A DNA stretch of 64,000 nt from Udeniomyces pyricola (GCA_039545295.1 BCIK01000016.1:310001-374000); one strand, 5' to 3'. Counted from the first letter of the stretch, positions 24,034 to 37,680 are shown. The notes: generated from the letters alone by a model not told the origin. A program made the numbers and translations.

Positions 24034-26966
24034 ATGTCCGCTCCTTCATCTTCCAAGCCAGCTGCTGCGCGTAAGTAGAGAAGATCGTCTGGTACTACGG
24101 GTTTTTTGGGAGAAGGGGACGATGAGGAATCCGATGGATGGCGTTGTCGAATCCATTGGGCGGCAAACTACTGGGCGTTCTCTTCCTCTTTCTCTCTCTC
24201 TCTCAGCCCCCATTCGTTTCGGTCGCTGAATCCCGTATCGCCCTCGCTCTCTCTTCCCCTCCCCCCCCCCTTCTCCTCTCTTCCTCTTCCTCTTCTTCTC
24301 CGTGCCTCACTCCCCCTTTCTACAATCCATCCATCCATCCATCCATCCATCCATCCAAATCCATCATCTTCCCTCTGAACAAAAACACACAAAACACATG
24401 ACGCGTCACGGACCCCCATTCCCCCAATCCATCGCACGATCCAACTGACCCAACAAACCCCCCCCCTTCCCTTTCACCCGCCCGACCTTTGGCATCTTGG
24501 ACCCATCTTTTAGCGCTCCCATTGCCGTTCCAATATCAATTCATGGGTACGTCTTACCTTCTCTCCCCCCCCCCTCCCATCATCATCATCATTCATTCGT
24601 TCATTCATTCATTCATTCATTCATTCATTCATTCGCTTGAGTTCATGTTCCTCCTTTCCTCGCTTACAAACGTTCTCCCATACTGATACACCCCCCCCCC
24701 CCCCCCCTTTTGCTTCTGCTTCTGCTTCCTTTCTTTGTCCTCCTTCTTTTCGCCTTCAAACGACGCGTCCATCCATCCATCCATCCAATTCTTCCCCCTC
24801 GGTTCTCCACGTTTCCTTCTTGAACCGTACCCACCAACCAACAAACCAAAAAAAAACCAAAAAAAAAAACAAAACAGCGGGGGCCATTGCGGGTATCACC
24901 GAGATCCTCTGTCTCTACCCTCTCGACGTCGTCAAGACGCGTCAACAACTCTCCGTTGGGAAACCGTTGAGTATGATCCCGATGTTTAGAGAGATCGTTC
25001 GGACGGAAGGGTAAGTGATACGTCTGTTTTTTTTTCTTCTTTTTTTTTCTGTTCCCCCCCCCCCCTTTTACTCTCGCTCTCTCTCGATATTTTGGTGAGG
25101 GAGGGTTGCTTGGGATTTGGAGATTTAGAGTCGGAGAAATATCAGCCCCGGGGTTTTCTCTCTCTCTCTCTCTTCCAAACCCCTCATTCTGGATCCATCA
25201 AGGTCAGGTGGAGAAGCACCCGTTGGCGACGGTTCACAAGCGAGAAGTGAACGATAGAAAGAAGGGGGGGGGCGGAGAGAGTTTGGTTGTTAGGGATGGG
25301 GGACGATGATCGATTGGTTTCCGATCGAGTCTCTTCTCGGCATGTCCTCCTTGGTCTGATTGAGCCTTACGAAAGGACCAAGATAACTTGGGGTGTGGAC
25401 GTGTGTAGTGGCAAGGAGGGAATGTAGAGGATAGTGATCTCTTGGAAAGGGTTATCCCCCCCCCCCCCCCCCCCTTCTACTTGCTTGTAGGGAGATGGGG
25501 CTTTCGTTATCGCCTCTCTCCCTTTCCTCAACAATCCACCTCCCCCCCCCTTCTCCCCCTTACTCCTCCAAGAACGTCCTCAACCCATCCGTTCCCCCCC
25601 CCCCCAAAAAAAAAAAACCCCTTCCAACATCCATTTAACTTACCCCCTTCAAACCAATCTCTTACCTCTTTTTTCCTTTTTTTTTCTCCCTCATTTTTTT
25701 TCTTCTTTTCTTTCAGAGTCGGTCGACTCTACCGAGGTCTGGTCCCACCCCTCATGTTGGAAGCGCCCAAACGAGCGCTCAAGTTTGCCGCTAACGATGG
25801 ATGGGGGAAGACGTATACGTCGGGTGGAACGGTTCCGATGACGCAGGGCTTGTCGATCTTGACGGGGATGAGCGCGGGTGCGACGGAGAGTTTGGTCGTC
25901 ACCCCGTTTGAGGGCGTGAAGATTTTGGTGAGTTGGAAAGAAAGAGAAGGTGGGAAGGGGGGGGGAGGGGGGTCGAAGAGAGGGAGGGGGTGATTGTTGG
26001 AAGGACAAATGGGCGGGATATGAGGGAAATCATGGGAACAATCTCCTCCTCCTCCCCCCTTCCCCCCCCCCCCAATTTCCTCCTTCCTTCCTGCTTTTGC
26101 CTCTTCTCCTTCTCCTTCCCCATCCAACATCCATCGAACCTTGCTCCAAAAATTTGACGCCCTCCTTTGGCTTCCCTTCTTCCCTCCCTTCCCCCCCACC
26201 CTTCCCTTTTCTATCGCTCCTAAAAAAAAAAAAAAAAAAAACACCCCTCTCAGCTTCAAGATAAGAACTCCAAGTACACTGGTGCGATGGACGTTATCCG
26301 GAAAGTGACGGCGGCGGCGGGTCCGCTTGCGTTGTACAAAGGCATGGAAGCTACGTTCTGGCGGTGAGTTGGAATTTTCATTTTTTTTTTTAGGGCTTTC
26401 TTTATGAAGGGTTGGGGGGGGGGGGAGGGGTTGTTTGAAGCGGGTTGAGGTAGGATGTTTGAGATGATTGGGTGGGTGGGGCCTCGAAAGGGGATACGCC
26501 GGACGAGGATGAGGATGGGGCTTGTAGGGGGTTAAAAGGAGAGTGATGAAACAAAAGGGAGAAGGAGGAGAAGGAGAACGGAAAAAATGGAAGATTGAAG
26601 ATTGTTGGTCAAGACGCATCAATCGACCTTCCAATAACTTTGATCCTAGGGCCTTTGGGAGATTGATTCTGGAACTGACGCTTGACTTTGAATCTAACCC
26701 CCCCCCCATGAATCGTCTTTCTGATTAATCCGACTATCTTATATCGTATCATATTGCATCCTCTCGATCAATGCCACCTTCTCGTCCCTCCCCCCCCCCT
26801 CCCCCCCTCTCCATTGATCTTGGAACCTTGCTCCATCGGAACCGCCCCCTCTTCTTCTGCTCGGTCGGTCGGTCGGTCGAAAAAAAAACAGACACGTTTT
26901 GTGGAACGGAGGGTACTTTGGCTGCATCTTCCAAGTCCGAACGCTGTTGCCCAAAGCCGAGGTTCG

Positions 26967-27010
<44 letters not shown>

Positions 27011-28027
27011 TATCGTCCATTTCTCCATCCATCGATCCGTCCATCCATCGTTTTTTCTTCTTCTTCTTCTTCTTCTTCTTGAGATTTCATTTCGTTTCGA
27101 CCGAGTTCCCGTTCTCTTGAGCTGACGTTTCGATGTCATCTGTTTCTTTCGTCTTGTCCCACCCTTTTTTTGAAACGATATCAAGACGAAATCCGAGATC
27201 TTGCGCAACAATTTCATCGCCGGTTCCATTGGAGGTTCGTTTTTCTGAGTCTTCTTTTTTTGTATTTTGGGGAAGGGGGGGGGGGNGGGGGGAGGAGGGT
27301 TCCCTTTCTTCTCCTCATAGTGTCTTGAACCCGTTTCCTCTTTCTCCAGGAAAGAAAAAGGAGAAGAAGAAGAAGAAGAAAAAAGAAGCTGACTGAACTA
27401 AAAAAAAAATCATTGTGTTCTTCCTCTTTCTTTCCATCTCGTCTTCTTTCCCTCTTCCCAACCCATCTCCCACCCCCCCCTCCTTTCCCCTACCTCCCTT
27501 CTTTTCCGCCGCATCGGATCCTCGTTTTCGTTTTCGTTTCCCCCCTTCCATCTCATCTCATCTTCATCCTTTCCTCTAGGATTCGTCGGGACGACGCTCA
27601 ACACCCCAGCTGACGTCTGGAAGTCGCGTGCCCAATCGACGCCCGCGGGTCAAGCGATCGGTTGGACTTGGATCGAGATGGCCAAGATTGCGAAAAATGA
27701 AGGACCAGGGGCGTTGTATCGAGGATTCGTGAGTTTTTTTTTTAACGTGAAAGAAACACGAAGGCAGGGAAGGGTTTGAGGTTACCGTTTGTCAAGAGAG
27801 GGGGGGGGGGAAGAGAGCTCAGATGGATTGAACTGACCTTGGATTTGGTGTTTTTTTTTTTNTCATCTTCCCCCCCCCCCCTTTTTTCTTTTTTTTTTTT
27901 TCTTCCCACACACGTCTTACAGACCCCTAAAGTTCTCCGTCTCGCACCGGGAGGTGGTGTCCTCCTCCTCGTCGTCGAGGCCGTCCTGACGGGATTCCGA
28001 AACTTCTTGGGACCACCTTATAAGTAA
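24034..28027 (+). CDS. ODC1: Mitochondrial 2-oxodicarboxylate carrier
   Basis: Inner-membrane carrier that exchanges 2-oxoadipate/2-oxoglutarate between matrix and cytosol, feeding lysine and glutamate metabolism. Nine exons: 24034-24070, 24514-24546, 24878-25010, 25717-25927, 26254-26363, 26892-26961, 27186-27234, 27580-27728, 27923-28027; 298 residues, the standard carrier length. All three mitochondrial-carrier signatures are present in order: YPLDVVKTRQQ, TPFEGVKILLQ and TPADVWKSRAQ, each near the end of an odd-numbered helix. The N-terminal LPLPFQYQFMAGAIAGITEI and GGYFGCIFQVR segments match the Odc1/Odc2 subgroup more than other carriers. About 78 percent of the span is intron, much of it poly-T, poly-C and tetranucleotide repeat. 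Single Ns at 27286 and 27862 lie in introns. Confidence 0.94.
24326..24356. repeat. (CCAT)n in carrier intron 1
   Basis: About eight tandem CCAT units. Confidence 0.9.
24590..24634. repeat. (ATTC)n in carrier intron 2
   Basis: About eleven tandem ATTC units with one G substitution early in the run. Confidence 0.9.
26969..27005. repeat. 37-nt poly-T in carrier intron 6
   Basis: Uninterrupted T run starting eight bases after the donor site, followed by a (CTT)n stretch near 27055-27080 in the same intron. Confidence 0.9.
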
Positions 28028-28263
28028 AGGGGTTCCTCTACGCTGATCGATTCGGATCCAATACACGAAAGAAAAGAAGAAGAAGAAGAAGAAAAAAAAA
28101 ACAAAGGAACAAGAACTGAGATGGAGGAGGAGAAAAAGAATGAACGTTGATGAGGGATGAGGTGGAAGTGAGGAGGAAGGAAGGATTTTGGGTTAGAGGA
28201 AGGGAAGGGGTTTTGGTTTGTGAGAGGAGGAGGGGGCTAAAGGACTTCTTGGGTTGATCAGAC

Positions 28264-28335
28264 NNNNNNNNNNNNNNNNNNNNNNNNNNNNNNNNNNNNN
28301 NNNNNNNNNNNNNNNNNNNNNNNNNNNNNNNNNNN
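28264..28335. other. Assembly gap (72 N)
   Basis: Run of unknown bases in the spacer. Flanks are purine-rich. Confidence 0.99.
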
Positions 28336-28570
28336 CTTGGTTAGAATCCGGTGAGGAAGAATGAACCAGTGGGATTGAGTTGGGACGGGACGAGGCAGAG
28401 AACAGATGTGTATATGTATCGAAAGACCAACAAAAGAAAACTCAACAAAAATAAAAGAAGAAAAAAAAAAAAACCCGAAAACGAAAACGAAGAAGAAGAA
28501 GAAGAAGAAGAAGAAGAAAAAGCAAACAGAGAGAGAGTGAGGGCAGTCATCGTAGTTGGCTACTTCTGCC

Positions 28571-28622
28571 TTTTCTCTTTCTCTTTCTCTTTCTCTTTCT
28601 CTTTCTCTTTCTCTTTCTCTCT
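28571..28622. repeat. CTTTCT hexamer array
   Basis: About eight near-perfect copies of a T/C hexamer between the gap and the Ync13 3' end. Confidence 0.9.
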
Positions 28623-29408
28623 CGCGACGCGAGGATCAGAAAAAGCGCTAGGTTTTTAGTACTAGGAAGGTATGGTGGCTATGGGTTAGTGCTAGACATA
28701 AAGGGAGGAGGGGGGGGGGGGGAGAGGTTTGGAACCCGTCGAAAGCAGAGCGAAATGGATTGGATATTCCGAATAGGCATAGGATAAATGGATGATGAGG
28801 CGAAGCAGAAAGGAGGCGACAGAAAAAAAAAGAAGAAGAGACAAAGAGAAGAAAGAAGAAACAGATCGGGGTATAGAGGGTATAACGAAAGAAGGATGGT
28901 TGGAAAAAAAAAGAGAGAGAGAGAGAGAGAAGAATAGAAGAAAAAGAACATAAAGGAAAGTTGAGAAAAGCCGGAATAGGAGCGAGAGGTCAATGGAGGG
29001 GTTTAGGGACCAAGAGAAGGGGAAAGCAAGGTAAACAGGAACAGGAAAACAAGAAGACTTAGAGAGGAAGCAGAAGAGAGAAAGGGAGAGGGAAAGATAT
29101 GGATAGAGTTGGATGGAAAACAAGACCGTAAGCGTTAAGACCAAGGAGGACAATGGAGAAAGGCAAGGTAGGAGAGCGGAGCGCAAGCAGAGAGAGGAGA
29201 AATGGCAGCGAATTACAAGGCAAGAGAAACAGACAGAGAGAAAGGACGAGAGAGCGAGGAGTAGGAGAACAAGGAGATGAGGACACGACATGGAGGGTCG
29301 GGAAAGGAATAGTAGAATAAATGGGGCAGATGAATAAAACCCCCCTTCATGACCCCTTCCACATACGACTCCTAACCCTCGATACTTGCATCAAAGCCGA
29401 CTGCGCCT

Positions 29409-32400
29409 TCAGTCCCGAAGTTGATACGATCTCTGCTCCCCAACATACCCATTTGCATTAGTCGGTGGCAATCCAGACGATGCCGGAGGTGAAGCCGCCG
29501 ACGACCGCGTACTCGATGGCAGTGCCGGGACCGGAGGGATGCTCAACCCTCCTCCGAGCCTCGAGTCTCGTTTACTACCCAATCGTTTACCGCCAACAAG
29601 GGGTCGATGAAGCAATGGGCCACCTCCGCCACCGTTACTGGTAGAGGAAGAGGATGCGTTGGTGTCTGGGTTCGGGGACGCGGCGGCTTGCTTGGCAATC
29701 ATGAGCTTGAATTCGAGTTGTTGAGCTATGAATTCTTGAACGGCCGAACCAGGTCTGATCGAGGAAGTAAAAGTGTATTCAGAGGTAAGATGGCATCAAG
29801 TCAGGTCAACAGGGGAGATAAATCGATGACCACAAGATCTCATGCATGTTTTTGTCCGTCTATGGACGTAAAAACCCGTCCTCTTCACATTTCACAAGAG
29901 CTAAATCGACAAACGAGCACCGAAGGAAGTCACGACATACCTCATTCTTAAGATCCTCAGAATGATGTCGGCATTGCCCGCATTGCCCTGTTCGGTGGCC
30001 TTCTTTTTCTCCTTCTTGCGATCCTTGATCGTCCCGAGGTTACGCGACTGATAGACGGACTTGGCCCGCTTCATCGTTCCTGCGCGGCGGAGAGAGGCTT
30101 GAATGTCCCGAACACATTGCTGTAGAAAAAGAGAAGGATGGGGAAAGGGAATGGATGAGAGATCAGAACAGGTCGAAAGGGGTGAAGGAGATAGGCCATG
30201 AAGAGGCTAAAAGGATGAAGAGAGAAGTGGGTCGACCAACCTCCATCAAAGCGTCACTGTTGATTAGAGAGAGAGAAAACATGACCATGAGAAAAAAGGT
30301 CAAAGCAAAGTGAAATGATGATTTGAAGGAGAAGAAGGAGCGGATACAATCAGTCAGTATCCTTCCCTAGATCCTCCTCCCGAAGCAGAACGACTGAAAG
30401 AAATCACGCACGTCGACCAGTCGTAATGGAGCCTGATGGACATGAGCTCGTTGTACTTTTGGTTGTGCAACGTTTCTTTTGAGAGTCCCTTTTCGTCGCC
30501 TTGAGCGTGGAAGTAGTCGCGGAGGAACTGTTGGAACAGGGAGGGCGAAAAGACGGAAACAGAACCGTTGGTTTGACTATTGATCTGAATACTAGGCCCG
30601 TCCAGCCAGACGAGGGGTGTCTAGTGCGACCCTCATCATGACTCACCTCTCTCCACTTCATCACAATGTCGACTTCCTGATCGGTGAGTGGGACCATATC
30701 CGTCGGGCTCGCACTCAGGGGAGGGATCAAGAGTCCCTCCAGAACCGTCAGGATCTCCTTCCACGTCTTGGTCATGACGGCCTGCAAGGAACCCAAACTG
30801 AGCGTCGAGCTCAACGTCGCTTGATTGACGTCAAAGTAATCAAACAAAGGGTTGATGGCGGCCTCGATGTCGACGTCGGTTAGAGGCCGGTGATTGCTTC
30901 GACCGTTGTGGCCACCGGTCCCGCCGCTGTGAGGAGGAGGAAGTTCGTCTTTGGGTAAGGGGATAAGGGGTCCATCCGAAGAGCTGCCGGTGGTGGAAGT
31001 AATGGCGGATCGGAAGCGGTCGGTTAATTTGTTGATGGTTTCGTTGTAGTCGATCGGAACGACGGTCGATTTGATGAGGGCCTTGATGACGCTTCGCGTT
31101 AAGCTTTGTCGGATGAAGGGAGCCATCTTTGGATGCAACATAAGCCACAATGTATTGTTCAGATACACAGTGTATCAGTAGGTCGATTGAAGCGCTCCGA
31201 GACGGAACATCAGCCCCTCCCGCCCCTCGCCCCTCTTCTACTGCCAACCCATGACTTACCTTGTCCACAAAGATACGAATCATGTCGGTTTCCGCTCTCT
31301 TGAGTGACCTGAACGCCCTTCCAAAGTAGAATCCAATCTCGTCCTTCTCGCCTTCCATCGAAATCCTCAGCAACAACCTCCCCGTCTTCTCCTCGAGGTC
31401 ATACCAAACTTCGTGCGTGAGGAAGTCGCCGTAACGTCGAGGATCGAGCCGGACGTAGGCTCGGCCAATGTCGTCATGCTTGCCAACGAGAGACCGATCG
31501 CGGACAGTTGCCATGAGCCAGAGGTCCTTTTCGACCGAGATGTCAAAGGTTTGATCCCCTGAGTGGCGCAGTCAGAGATAGCAGAAGACGCCGGAAAACA
31601 AGAGAATCGAGATCGCACACGAAGAATCAGAGGCAAGTCAGAGAAGGCGTTAGGAGCGGCAGCGTCGACCAATCTGAAAGAGCGCCAAGAAGTTCGGCTT
31701 ACACCTCGGATCAAGACTCTCGTAGACCGTCCTCGTCTTGGCAAGCCTATACCCTTGTTGGTCACTCAACGTCACGAACGTATCGAGCTTGCTCGCCGGA
31801 TTGCGGCCTGATGCGACTAAACCTTCGGCCAGGATGATCTTGACGGTGAAGAGGAAGCGAGGAAGGCTCGTTTTCGAAGGCACAGGTGGGGCCGAAGATT
31901 CAATCACGTCCATGACGTCGTCGACCGCCATTTTTTGGTACATTCGATCGAGCTCGGTACGGGCTGCTTCAACGTTGTTGAGTTTAACACAGGACTGAGA
32001 AAAAGGAACACGGGTAGGACAGGAAAGGTTTGCGTGTTCACATCAGCTGAACTTGCTGTCGAGACAAGAGAATGCAGCGTAGAAAAAAAAAATTAAGTCC
32101 CAAGAAAAAAGAAAGACACCAAATCAACATACAGCTGGGATGAAATTGAACGGCTCAATCTTCTTCTCTCCTTGCAGTGTGAGTTTAGCTTTGACAAGCC
32201 ATGGGTTCTCCTTGGGTTGACTCGGATCGATCGGGTCGCGAGGGAACATCTCTGTAAGGAACATCTCCTCGATCGTCGAGCAGTACTGATCCATGACTCG
32301 ACTTAGAGTCTATAAACGAGCGTAGGGTAGAATTGAGAAAAGAAGGGGACAGGGGAGAGGGTTGGTTCATCACCCGAACGAGAAAACGAAACGAGCGTCA

Positions 32401-35400
32401 GCCATCAACTTTCATCTACCGTTATGCATTGACTCGCATCCATGTCTCCCAAGACGTACCTTGGACATCGCGGTCAGGAATCGAGCCTCTTGATATCGAT
32501 CGGGCCAATTGAGACTGTACAAGAAATCGAGTGCGCTCGAGAACGAGCCAAAGAGGTCGACGATGGACGAGCTATTGCAGGCCGAACCCTCGGGCTCAAA
32601 CTAAATAGAAAATAATAAAAATAATAAAGGTCGAGGTCAGAGCTACTTCACACCCGACTCATCGAGAAAGCAACAGTGCAGAGGCCTTCGTGGCTCATCG
32701 CGATAAAGAGAGTACAAGCGCGCACCGAATCGACACGGATTGACTTTAAGCAGGAACAAGAGTCAGTCATCAAGAGTCAGTCTTGTTGATGAAACGGCAC
32801 GGACAAGGAGACCAGCGCGGACGACGGCCATGACTGAAGAGAGCTTACCTCAGCGACCCACTTGGAGGTCAATCCATCCGTCGTCCTCAGCCATCGTCGA
32901 ACGAACGGCTCAAAGTAAGCGGCAATGTCGAACGAAGCTTCACTGCATATTCAACGGCCGCGTCGGGAAGTAAGAGAAGAAGGAGGGCAGGCGAGAACAA
33001 GACATGGGCGAAAGTGTATAAAGAGGAAGCATGATGAGACAAGGTCCGTTTAAGCTGCACCTCTTTGCTCGATCCTCACCCTATCTCGGATTTCACTCAC
33101 CCAGGACAATACTCCTCGTGCATCGCGACAATCTCGACCGAGCGTCTGTAGAGCGCAAAAACTTCTTCAATATCGACCGTCGGCTCCTTGGTGGGCGTGC
33201 CAAGGGCGGCGAGGATGATGCGATCGTAGGCTTCCTCAAGGTCCTGCAAGAGCAAAGGCACCTGTTGACCGAGAACGATCGAGACAACATTGATGGACCT
33301 GGAGGGATAGAATCAAATGGGCAAAGTGGGAGGATTAAATGATACATTGGGAGCGGCGTTAGATGATGGACGTTTGCAGGTGTGTGCGTACGCGCCCTCT
33401 AAGCCCACCCTCCCGCCATGAATAAGTACATGCACGCACTCTAATAAGGGTTCGGGGAACCTCTTCTTGAAAATCTTGGCCTGCTTCTCGACCCAATCGA
33501 TGATTTTTAATAACGGCTCGACCTGATTTCCTTCATCTTCTCCCATAAGCTCGCCTCCAAACACCTCCGTCGTCTTTGCCGAGTACATTCCGAAGGCCTC
33601 CTGCCTTATTGAATCTGCAATGTCATCGAGCTTGGCGCGGTCGGAAGGATGGTGGCCGACGAGGTTGGTGTCTAAAAGGTCAGAAAGAACGGAGAGGTAA
33701 GGGGTGATAGCGGAGAGCTTGACTTTGGAAATGTCGGTAAAGGAATGATGGAGACTGCGGAGAAAGTGGTCCCAGAGGGCGTTGAGGATTCGGAAGAGAT
33801 ATTCGGTCTGCGCATAGATCAAGGCAAGCACAGAAAGGAAGAAAGGGGAGTAGTCAAAAATTGTAAGAAGGTCAGACATTGTTCGAACCTTGCAGTTTCT
33901 TCTAAAATGAAGGAAAAGGAGAAGAAGAGGGGTGCTTACATCAACCGCCATCCATCCTTCGACCGGGTTCCTCCTGACTTCGTTCATCAACCGAATCATC
34001 GCTTCCGGAACACACTCAAGCGGAACCTCTTCGCGCTCGTAGCGGTGTCGAATGACATCAAGGAAGACGGTTGGACGGTAAGCGTGAGGCAGACGCCAGC
34101 GGAGGGCACATTCATTGGTGAGCTCGACGTGAGCGTCGGAAAGGATCGTTAGGGTCACTTCCTGATCCTCGGGGAGGTCAGCCAGGGCGTCCTGTGATAT
34201 ACAGGAAAAGAGTGGTCAGGATGGAGTGTGATGTAAAAAAGAAAGTCCGGGGGAGGGGCAATCGTTGAGAGCGATAAACTAAAACTCGGTCTTTGGCCTG
34301 TTAAGGCGAGGGCACGCAGTGTAGTGACGTAGATGAACCGAGCGGGTTCTTATCCCACTCACAAGATCAAAGTCGATGGCCTTTTCCACCAGCCTCTTGT
34401 AGTAAGCTCTTGGATTTGGCGGGATATAGACGCAATCTCGACTGCTCGTCGATGACGAGCCTCCTCCGCTGCCCTCGTCCCCACTAAGTGCATCGAGGAC
34501 CGACCCGAATGACTGGATGCTCGGGTTATTCGATCTTCCCACCGGATCATTACCCGTGCGGTCCGAGATAGACACCCAGCTGTCCGGTCGCTCAATCGAC
34601 GACGTCTTGCTGGGATCGGATGCCGAGGGGTCCTCAGAGATGCCTTGCTTGGCGAGGTCAGGATTGATCTGAACGAGGACCATAACGAGCTGTGAGAGAT
34701 GGGTCACTTCAGTTTGACGGTATGTATTCCAGGCCTCTTCGGAGTCAAAATCGTCGCGACGAGCAGGGAAGGACAGGCCGGCGTTGATGTTTTTAAGGCA
34801 GGTCTAAGGGATAGACGAAAGACAAGTAATCGAGGTCAAAACGGATGGGACGGAAGAGCATATAAATCCCATCAGCCGCCAGCATACATAATTTCAACGA
34901 GCACGATAAACGTGTATAAAACATACCTTGAGATCCATCATGGCGGCCTAGCAGATACGTAACATGTGGGAAATGTCAGCTCACCCATCACGTGAGATAA
35001 GCCAAGACCCTTGAAGAAAGGAACAGGACAAAACGAAATACCAAAATCTAACCTTTTCCGTGCACGTCGACTTGATAGCTGCCAGATCCTCGGCAAGCTC
35101 GGTCTGGCTTCTGCCAAACAGCTTGGCGACCGTCTGAACCAGCCGCATATCCGCCTGAGGTCCGATCGGGTTCCACGTACTGGCAGGGCGAGACCTCTGG
35201 CTCGAGCCTGAAGGTGATGAATGAAGGGGCGGTGGATTCGGCTTGGGATTAGGTGCTATCGCCGTCGGTGTCGCTGCGAGCTTGGACGAGTACGCATCGA
35301 GCTTGGCGAGCAGTTCGGGCGAGACTGAGCTGACCGACTTGAGCGTCTCCCTCAAGATCCGCACAATCTGACCGACTTGAACGTTGAGTTCGTACTTCCA

Positions 35401-36674
35401 GTCAAAGTCGGGCTCAATCTTCTTTTCTTGAAGCTGCCGGACCTCTTTTTGAAGTTCTTTGGTCGCGACAGAAACCATCATGAGAATGAGCTCTTCTATC
35501 TTTCGGTTGTCACGGACGCCGCGGAGGTAATTCGCATCAGAGGTGTTGGACCAAAAGGTGGCGATGGTACGTCGGATACGCTGATCTTGGTAGCTGTGAG
35601 AATGAAGAAGTGTTCCAAGGAGGCACCACTCTGACGTCAGCATATAGACGGTCTGGAGACAAGTTGAGATGTGCTATCTCTTTCGTCATGACTGTCAACG
35701 CCGATGCTGTAGATGCCGCCAACCCTTCACTGATCTGTAGTCTCCCGCTCCTCCCCCCAGTTTTCCTACACTCTGAAACCATGTGACAAAAGTTTCCGAT
35801 CTCTTTCACACAAGCAAGTTGAAGGTCATTGGCCCCTTTGACGATATCGCGTCCCTATTCCACACGCGACACCTTGTTTCCAGCATTCCCAAATGATGCC
35901 CTTGTGAACTTGTGTCCTTCTCTATACATCTCTTGCTACCTCTCGGCTTCCTACCAGAGCCTGAATCCAACCGCTATGGACGCACTAACGACTTACTTTG
36001 GATCTTTACCCATAAAGATGGTCCTGAGCTTCTCATCGAGGACTTTGAGCGTCTTCTCCGGGAACTTTGAGCTCTTGCCCTCGGGCCGGCTGCCGCCGAT
36101 GAACATGGAGGTGAAGTCTGGCATCTTAAGAGCCTCCTGGAGCCGGTCCCGATGGCCTCGCGCTGGAACAGCGCTAGAGACTTCAGCAGTCGCAGAAGAA
36201 GCCGCATGCGTGTCTTCTTGAGGCAGGGACTCGACGGGTCGAGGACGAAGCAGATGGGCGAGGTAGCTGGTTTAGGAAGGCCATACATCGATCACATGTC
36301 AGAGAGGGATGATGTTAGGGATGGGTGTAACCGGTGACGCCTGGTGATAGCAGTCAAGTGGGGTTGACAAAAGGAAGGGGGTCCCGTCAACGAGGGACAG
36401 ATCCGAGCCATCGAACTCACGCGACTCTAAGTGCATATCTGTGGATATAGATTGAAGAAAAGTGTCAGCTTGTGGGACAGCTATACATGGAACGGCCACT
36501 GAGCGATGACGGCGGAGGTTTGGCCCGGAGACGGTACGAGCGTGAAACTAGGCAAGCAAAGGGGAGAGCAGGCCTAAAGGAGACGACGCGACGCAACTGG
36601 TAGACGTTAGCCTCGGAGGGCGTGCTGGCGTTATCTCGACGCTTGCCCGCAGACCGGGCGGAACGCTGACTCAT
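29409..36674 (-). CDS. ync13: Unc13/Munc13-like protein with C2 domain (Ync13)
   Basis: Fungal Unc13 homologue; in fission yeast Ync13 acts in exocytosis and endocytosis at the division site. Twenty minus-strand exons: 36598-36674, 36421-36438, 35997-36266, 35053-35593, 34927-34947, 34363-34803, 33940-34191, 33440-33807, 33101-33298, 32849-32942, 32726-32743, 32460-32600, 32133-32309, 31703-31994, 31260-31558, 30647-31126, 30412-30527, 30241-30256, 29941-30119, 29409-29754; 1447 residues. N-terminus YQYALRVAYLAHLLR; helical MUN-type region from about 120 to 910 with an MHD1-like block FEPFVRRWLRTTDGL (about 735-850); C2 domain FTVKIILAEGL to RLLLRIS (about 915-1040), with aspartates such as KLDTFVTL; MHD2-like block LFDYFDVNQATLS to LEGLLIPPL (about 1170-1215); then a low-complexity Ser/Gly tail. 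Exons of 16, 18, 18 and 21 nt are included because only they keep phase and family-like sequence. Confidence 0.9.
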
Positions 36675-37407
36675 GGGACGCGAAATGAGACGTGATGGGT
36701 TGCTGGTCAAGGTTGGTGGGTTGGGAGATGAAGTGGTCGATAGGAAGATGATCGATGATGGGTCACGATGGGATGGGATGGTGTGGCTGAGGCAAGCGCT
36801 GGTGTTGGCAGTTGGTTTGGCCGCCCAGGTTGGCCGGTTGGCATCTGCAGCAGGCGTATACGCACGTACATAACGAGCGCCAAGCTACGTCGTCGAGTCG
36901 ACGCGGCCGGTCGCGGGTCGATTTCATGCAACATAATATATATAATGTAATCATGGACCGCAGATGACATATATAGCTAGCTCTCATCCACCTTCCATCA
37001 TTTCGATCTTGATCCCCACTCGCGCATATAGGGAAGCCTATCAAGCACCTGCGAGGATGTGAGTCAACTGATTTTAGCTTATATATTATGTCTGGAAACA
37101 GCCTGAGGCCGGAATATCCGGTCGGGCCAATAATCATGATGATCGATGATCGAGCATGCCGCCTTGTCGATTGTCCTCATCATGATGATCATCATACACG
37201 CGATACACAGCCCAAAACACTGGCCGGTAACTTGATGTCATGATGACGCAGCACATCAATATACATCTCGACGAATCTTAACGTCGAACGCGTGTCAGCA
37301 CCCAGCTGTATAACCCAACGCGCTGAAATGCGACGGACTGGATTAAATGCGACATCGGTTTTCTGTGAGTCAAGTGATGACGACGCAGACTGAAGAAGCG
37401 GTAGGGG

Positions 37408-37416
37408 GACGTGGCA
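37408..37416 (+). promoter_or_regulatory. UPRE-like element, distal copy
   Basis: GACGTGGCA, about 350 bases before the LHS1 ATG. The core ACGTG with flanking GG matches the XBP1/Hac1-type unfolded-protein-response element (TGACGTGG). Confidence 0.45.
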
Positions 37417-37680
37417 GGAACCGTTGTGTCAAATTTGCTTGTATAGAAGCGGATTGGGTAAGTACCGTTTAGCGTTCGACCAAGAATGTAGAGAACGTAC
37501 GGCAAGCAACGAGTACGTGAGATAGACGAGGTAAGGACGAGGATTCTGTGTTTTTCTGCTTCGTCTACTTCTTATAATTCAATTCATAATTGATGTATAT
37601 ATATATGTTATAGAGCCAAACCGGGATTCTAACCAGCCTCTCTGGAGACCGGACACGTCGACATTCTGGATTCGAGCAAT

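Larger units (their letters stand above)
28028..29408. other. Convergent 3' spacer, carrier / Ync13, with gap
   Basis: Two genes end here. The spacer has a sequencing gap, a (GAA)n run near 28490-28520, a hexamer array near 28571-28622, and a long purine-rich stretch (about 28790-29300) that is pyrimidine-rich on the Ync13 sense strand. The long open frames in it are low-complexity and I do not call them genes. Confidence 0.55.

Noticed and set aside
28692..29291. 199-codon minus-strand frame, Ser/Leu/Phe-rich
   Set aside because: It is a by-product of the long pyrimidine stretch; overlapping frames are equally open and none looks like a protein.
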